10,365 nucleotides of DNA from SZUA-521 sp041738285 (lineage in GTDB: Bacteria; Pseudomonadota; Gammaproteobacteria; Pseudomonadales; Azotimanducaceae). Positions 7,147 through 10,365 of this stretch are shown one piece after another. Where the stretch lies: assembly GCA_041738285.1 (NCBI GenBank), contig JBGSQB010000170.1:1-10365 (forward strand). The letters are read 5' to 3'. A model generated the notes under the pieces. It saw only the letters and a program-made list of their open reading frames with translations, was not told the DNA's origin and did no database searches. Every line of letters starts with the position of its first letter. The stretch's first letter is position 1. Position numbers and translations under genes: made by a program.

Positions 7147-8412
7147 CTATTCGCCCCCCCATATCGGGCGCCCCCTGACCGGCGCCGACAAGCCAAAGTA
7201 GACCACCGCCGCCGCGACGGCATAAGCCGCCAGAAATGCCTGAAATGCGAAGTCGTAGTGACCGGTCACGTCGAATATCCAGCCCGCGAACGGCACGCCG
7301 ATGATCTGCAGCGGCAGCATGGCGGGTCGCATCATACCCAGGGCCCGACCGAACGCTTCGCGTCCAAACCGCCGGGCCACGAGTGCCCCTTGCAGCGGCA
7401 CGAACCCGCCCATCCCGAATCCGAACGCAAGCGCACCAAAGGCGAATGCCGCGTAGCCATCCGCAAGTAGCATCCCGGTCTGGCCGATGACCTGCGCCAC
7501 GATCGACGTCAGCAGCGCATTGCGCGGTCGCGTCCTGTCGATCAGCCAGCCGAACGTCATCTTGCCAACGACGCCCGCACCCGCGCAGATCGACATCAGC
7601 ATCGACGCCTCGAGCAGTGTGAATCCCATGTCGGTCACTCGGGGCACCAGATGGGTCAGGGTCGCGCTCTGGCAACTGATCAGCAGCCCAAGTGCGGCTA
7701 CCAGCACCCAGAACTCCCGCAGCTTCAGAATCGCACGCGATGCAAGCCGCGGCGGCGGCGCCACGGCACCCCGCGAGGTGCGCAGCCCATCCGGCAGTTC
7801 GCCCACATCCTCCGGGCGCGACACCACCCATCGGAACACCACCGGGACCACCACGAACGTCGTGAACGCGCCGTACAGCAGAAAGGCCTCCCGCCAGCCG
7901 AAGGACTCGATGATCGTGGCCGTCACCGCGGGCATGATCACACCAGAGAGCGAAATGCCTGTCGCAGCAATTCCAAGGGCGAATCCGCGTCGCGCCTCGA
8001 ACCAGTTGGTCACCAGCTTGGCCGTCGCGAGGCCGCCCATGGCGCCGGCCCCAAATCCGATGAACGCGCCGAGCACGAGATAGAACTGCAGTTGGGTCGT
8101 GACCTGACTGAGGCCCAGAAATCCGATGCTCATCGACAACGCACCGGCGCCGATCACCCGTCGAATCGGATATCGATCCAGGGCCCGCCCGATCATTGGC
8201 GCCGCCAGCGCACCGACCGTCTGGGTGATCGTCAATCCCAAGGCGACCCCGAGCCGCGAGTCGCCGAATTCGGCGGCGATCGCCTTGAAAAAGACGCCAT
8301 AGGAGTAGAAGAAGAAACCGACCGCGACGAAGTCGACGAAGAATGCCACGGCCACGATCCGCCAGCCCATGAAGAGCCGTCGCCGCTCGATGGGCGGGGT
8401 CGGGGATGTCAC
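7147..8412 (-). CDS. MFS transporter, monocarboxylate/OFA-like
   Basis: This is a 421-residue major facilitator superfamily protein with 12 predicted membrane helices in two halves of six, separated by a hydrophilic loop at about 195-230. The loop 2-3 motif appears as GRALDRYPIRR (75-85) and is repeated in the second half as FGWLIDRTRPR (287-297). The stretch around helix 4-5, NWFEARRGFALGIAATGISLSG (split about residue 136-157), is the pattern of monocarboxylate and oxalate/formate-type carriers, so an organic acid substrate is likely but not proven. The start is GTG at 8412 and I see no clear Shine-Dalgarno; an ATG at residue 15 is an alternative. A small membrane-protein gene follows 1 bp later. 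The Qnr-like gene is divergent, so the 61 bp between them probably hold both promoters. Confidence 0.93.
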   Translation of the reverse strand: MTSPTPPIERRRLFMGWRIVAVAFFVDFVAVGFFFYSYGVFFKAIAAEFGDSRLGVALGLTITQTVGALAAPMIGRALDRYPIRRVIGAGALSMSIGFLGLSQVTTQLQFYLVLGAFIGFGAGAMGGLATAKLVTNWFEARRGFALGIAATGISLSGVIMPAVTATIIESFGWREAFLLYGAFTTFVVVPVVFRWVVSRPEDVGELPDGLRTSRGAVAPPPRLASRAILKLREFWVLVAALGLLISCQSATLTHLVPRVTDMGFTLLEASMLMSICAGAGVVGKMTFGWLIDRTRPRNALLTSIVAQVIGQTGMLLADGYAAFAFGALAFGFGMGGFVPLQGALVARRFGREAFGRALGMMRPAMLPLQIIGVPFAGWIFDVTGHYDFAFQAFLAAYAVAAAVVYFGLSAPVRGRPIWGGE

Positions 8413-8418
8413 GTGTGC

Positions 8419-8448
8419 TTGGGTCCGGTCGCGGGCGAAAAATACAGT
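8419..8448 (+). promoter_or_regulatory. Possible promoter for the Qnr-like gene
   Basis: In the 61-bp divergent gap, TTGGGT (8419-8424) and TACAGT (8443-8448) lie 18 bp apart on the plus strand. Both match the sigma-70 consensus only partly. No LexA box (CTGT-N8-ACAG) is present, so SOS control like that of qnrB is not supported. Confidence 0.22.
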
Positions 8449-8473
8449 CTACCAACTCGAGGCGGCGAGTCGG

Positions 8474-9280
8474 ATGGCGCGCCGTGCCTTCGCCCGTAAA
8501 CTGTCTGGGATCACCTGCGGGAGGCGAATCATCACCCACCAATCCGTCAATCAATCAGCACTCGATCAACTGCTCGCAGCCGGCGTTCTGCAAGGTCGGC
8601 GGATCCCCGCTGAATGCCGACTGGTGGACGCCGAAGGCGTTCACGTCAGCGACTGCGTCTTCGACGGCGCGTCGCTGCGTCATGCAACGTTGAGCGGCGC
8701 CGTGTTCAAGGATTGCACGTTCAACGCATCGAGCTTTCGCAGCGCGGATTGTTCCGATGCCGTGTTCGAGCGCTGCCGGATGTACGACGCCGATACGGAG
8801 TCGGCCTGCGATTTTTCGTACGCCGACCTGCGGCGAGCCCGCTTTCAAGGATGCGAGCTCACCACGGTGACTTTCAGCAGGGTGCGCGCGTGGGGGCTCG
8901 AACTCATCAGCTGTCAGGCCAGCGGGGCCGATTTCAAAGAAGCCGATTTCACGCTCGATCGCGGCAACTTCCCGTCGGCAAAGTTCGACGCCTGCAACCT
9001 CGCCTACGCGGACCTGTCGGACACGACTCTGACCGGCTGCAACCTGAGCGGCTCACGCCTGGTGCACGCCAGTTGTCGAAACACGCGCCTTGCAGACGCA
9101 GACCTGTCAGGGTGCGCGCTCGACAACATCGATGCCCAAGGCGCAGTGCTCACCGGGATCGACTTGCGCGGCGCGACGTTCAATAACCTCGACCCGCGCC
9201 TCTGCGATCTGACCGGCGCGCGCATGGACCCCGATCAGGGCCTGCTCATCCTGCGCGCCCTCGGCATCCTGCTCGAGTGA
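8474..9280 (+). CDS. Qnr-like pentapeptide-repeat protein
   Basis: Residues about 57-251 of this 268-residue protein form a right-handed beta-helix of A(D/N)LXX-type pentapeptide repeats. Compared from memory with QnrA1, the 48 residues from CDFSYADLR onward and the 69 from CNLAYADLS to LDPR align without gaps. Segments at the loop A (about 104-111) and loop B (about 160-168, about 3 residues shorter) positions interrupt the helix, and the C-terminal dimerisation helix ends in LRALGILL. Qnr proteins mimic DNA and protect gyrase and topoisomerase IV from quinolones, so a topoisomerase-binding role is inferred. The start is uncertain. ATG at 8474 has GAGG 11 nt upstream, but its first 19 residues are arginine-rich, unlike Qnr. 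A GGGAGG (8519-8524) sits before in-frame ATC codons, and GTG at 8624 is a late option. The N-terminal coil stack is longer than in QnrA. Confidence 0.85.
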   Translation: MARRAFARKLSGITCGRRIITHQSVNQSALDQLLAAGVLQGRRIPAECRLVDAEGVHVSDCVFDGASLRHATLSGAVFKDCTFNASSFRSADCSDAVFERCRMYDADTESACDFSYADLRRARFQGCELTTVTFSRVRAWGLELISCQASGADFKEADFTLDRGNFPSAKFDACNLAYADLSDTTLTGCNLSGSRLVHASCRNTRLADADLSGCALDNIDAQGAVLTGIDLRGATFNNLDPRLCDLTGARMDPDQGLLILRALGILLE

Positions 9281-9291
9281 CGAGCAGGATG
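9265..9291. terminator. Perfect 11-bp hairpin between convergent genes
   Basis: The arms CATCCTGCTCG (9265-9275) and CGAGCAGGATG (9281-9291) are perfect inverted repeats around a 5-nt loop, AGTGA, whose last three bases are the stop codon of the Qnr-like gene. The FKBP gene ends 14 bp further on from the other side, so one hairpin may serve both transcripts. There is no T-run on either side, so it is not a classic intrinsic terminator. It may act as a Rho-independent-like pause or as a 3'-end RNase barrier. Confidence 0.6.
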
Positions 9292-9304
9292 GCCGTTAGC
9301 GCCG

Positions 9305-10063
9305 CTACGCGGTGGGTACGATCGACAGTAACTCGACTTCGAAGATCAGCGCCTGGTTCGGGCCAATACGGCCGCCGGCACCACGCTCGCCATAGGCAAG
9401 ATCTGCGGGTATGTAGAGCTTCCACTTCGAACCGACGGGCATCAGTTGCAGCGCTTCGACCCAGCCCTTGATCACGCCACTGACCGGAAAGGTTGCCGGC
9501 TCGCCTCGCTCGACCGAACTATCGAACACAGTGCCGTCAGGCAGCGTGCCGTGGTAGTGCGTGACGACCTCATCGTCGGCGGTGGGAATCGATCCCTCGC
9601 CCTTGGTGATGATCTCGTATTGCAGGCCGGAAGGTAGCGTGACAACGCCGTCACGCTTGCCGTTCTCGGCGAGTAGCGCCGCCCCGGCAGTGAGATTGTC
9701 CGCACCCGTAACCTGGCGCGCGGTTTCGCGCGCGGTGTTGAGGGCGTTCAAACCGGCCAGCACCTGGTCTTCGCTGACGCGCATCTTGGCGCCATCGAAA
9801 CCTTCCCCTAGACCCACCATGAACGCCTCCCGCTCGAGCGCATCGCCGTACTGGTTCTTGACGTTGCCGGCGATGTTGAAGCCAAGGCCGTAACTGGCCC
9901 GCGCGATGTCGGTGTCGAGTGCGGCAGGCGTCTGGGGTGGCGGCGCCGGTTGCTGGCAGCCCGCGAGTACGGCCACCATCAATGCGATCCCGGCCGCGCG
10001 GCGCGCCCTGTAGATTGCGGGACAGGACACGTTCGCTACTTGCGACACCCGGGGATTGCTCAT
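9305..10063 (-). CDS. FKBP-type peptidyl-prolyl cis-trans isomerase lipoprotein (FkpA/Mip-like)
   Basis: This 252-residue lipoprotein speeds proline isomerisation during folding of envelope proteins. A basic segment and a hydrophobic stretch (RARRAAGIALMVAV, 19-32) end in the lipobox LAGC with C36. Residue 37 is Gln rather than Asp, which in Gram-negatives favours the outer membrane. A proline-rich linker leads to the helical FKBP N domain used for dimerisation (about 49-135). The catalytic FKBP domain follows (about 143-249), with Y170, F180, D181, V197, I198, W201, Y224 and F241 at the usual pocket positions. The length is normal for FkpA/Mip. I chose ATG at 10063 for its GAGGT seven nt upstream; ATG at 10111 would add 16 residues with no ribosome site. 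The gene stands alone and converges with the Qnr-like gene. Confidence 0.95.
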   Translation of the reverse strand: MSNPRVSQVANVSCPAIYRARRAAGIALMVAVLAGCQQPAPPPQTPAALDTDIARASYGLGFNIAGNVKNQYGDALEREAFMVGLGEGFDGAKMRVSEDQVLAGLNALNTARETARQVTGADNLTAGAALLAENGKRDGVVTLPSGLQYEIITKGEGSIPTADDEVVTHYHGTLPDGTVFDSSVERGEPATFPVSGVIKGWVEALQLMPVGSKWKLYIPADLAYGERGAGGRIGPNQALIFEVELLSIVPTA

Positions 10064-10080
10064 ATGTTTACCTCGTTTTA

Positions 10081-10092
10081 CGTTACATAACG
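10081..10092. repeat. Dyad CGTTA-CA-TAACG upstream of the FKBP gene
   Basis: Two 5-bp arms (10081-10085 and 10088-10092) are perfect inverted repeats around 2 bp. They lie 18 bp upstream of the FKBP start codon, just downstream of a candidate -10 box. The position fits a small operator, but short dyads arise by chance. Confidence 0.3.
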
Positions 10093-10118
10093 AATACAGG
10101 GCCCCGCGCAACCCTCAA
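10091..10118 (-). promoter_or_regulatory. Possible promoter for the FKBP lipoprotein gene
   Basis: On the minus strand, TTGAGG (10113-10118) and TATTCG (10091-10096) are 16 bp apart. The -35 is fair and the -10 poor, though a TG precedes the -10 region. Transcription would start near 10084, leaving a leader of about 20 nt that holds the GAGGT ribosome site. Confidence 0.25.
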
Positions 10119-10271
10119 GTAGGCTGCTGGGCACGGAGATCGCAACTTGGACCGCCACTTCAGGGGGGACTCGGAAGGGACACCGGCACGCATTGCGTGC
10201 AGCGCGCCACGTGAGGGAACCCGGGCTGCGGTACCGCGTCAGAATACACGACTTGCTACCCGGGACGGACA

Positions 10272-10365
10272 ATGATCATTGCCCCATCGACCTTGAAGGC
10301 TGCCTGGAAGTCCACACGAGAACGGACGGCGTTGCACCGCATGCTCGGCGTTGCCGCGCTGACGG
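10272..10365 (+). CDS. Possible start of a CDS running off the right edge
   Basis: From ATG at 10272 a frame stays open for 31 codons to the window end. It begins MIIAPSTLKAAWKS and continues through RMLGVAALT. A purine-rich GGGACGGA lies just upstream as a possible ribosome site. The fragment is too short to assign to a family. It could equally be chance, since this DNA has few stops. If real, it would be divergent from the FKBP gene across the 208-bp gap at 10064-10271. Confidence 0.35.
   Translation, partial: MIIAPSTLKAAWKSTRERTALHRMLGVAALT

Noticed and set aside
8413..8473. A LexA (SOS) box controlling the Qnr-like gene, as known for qnrB
   Set aside because: Only half-sites (ACAG at 8444-8447, CTGT on the other strand) occur; no CTGT-N8-ACAG pair exists in the gap.
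7142..8554. A 470-codon open frame on the minus strand over the MFS gene
   Set aside because: It is in another frame of a clear 12-TM transporter gene; its product is low-complexity, rich in Arg/Gly/Asp and without helices or motifs. Long shadows are common in GC-rich DNA.
10078..10272. A 64-codon minus-strand frame upstream of the FKBP gene
   Set aside because: It has no ribosome site, an unusual Cys/Arg-rich composition, and it overlaps the likely FKBP promoter region.

Overview
The window is GC-rich (roughly 60-65 % by eye), densely packed bacterial chromosome with no transposase, integrase, CRISPR array, rRNA or tRNA that I can recognise. The gene set (BolA, TrhO, DUF1244, gamma-class carbonic anhydrase, leader peptidase, FKBP-type lipoprotein, outer-membrane-type lipobox) points to a Gram-negative Pseudomonadota, most likely a gammaproteobacterium. 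That placement is inferred from gene content; I cannot name a genus.

Left third (1-2730), all on the minus strand, read right to left: a YgdQ-like TerC family membrane protein, a stand-alone PP2C-type protein phosphatase 5 bp behind it, then BolA and the tRNA-modifying rhodanese TrhO. TrhO starts inside the BolA stop codon (ATGA overlap) and runs off the left edge without a stop.

Middle (2859-6921), plus strand: a compact four-gene block of a DUF1244 protein, a NatA-type ABC ATPase with a TTG start 2 bp after the DUF1244 stop, a NatB-type ABC-2 permease overlapping it by 11 bp, and a gamma-class carbonic anhydrase family protein with a GTG start overlapping the permease by 8 bp. After a 72-bp gap comes a one-membrane-span signal peptidase I, which meets the next minus-strand gene end to end with a 2-bp gap.

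Right third (6924-10365): a minus-strand pair of a 12-TM MFS transporter of the monocarboxylate/OFA-like type and a 73-residue two-helix membrane protein starting 1 bp after it. Divergent from the MFS gene is a Qnr-like pentapeptide-repeat protein. In my alignment from memory it keeps both Qnr loop positions, gap-free spacing outside loop B, and the C-terminal helix. It converges on an FKBP-type peptidyl-prolyl isomerase lipoprotein, with a perfect 11-bp hairpin between them that carries the pentapeptide gene's stop codon in its loop. The last 300 bases hold the FKBP upstream region and possibly the start of one more plus-strand gene.

I see no completely new multi-gene system. The points most worth a second look are the chromosomal Qnr homologue beside an MFS exporter/importer, the DUF1244-ABC-carbonic anhydrase translational block, the small membrane protein coupled to the MFS gene, and the stop-codon hairpin.
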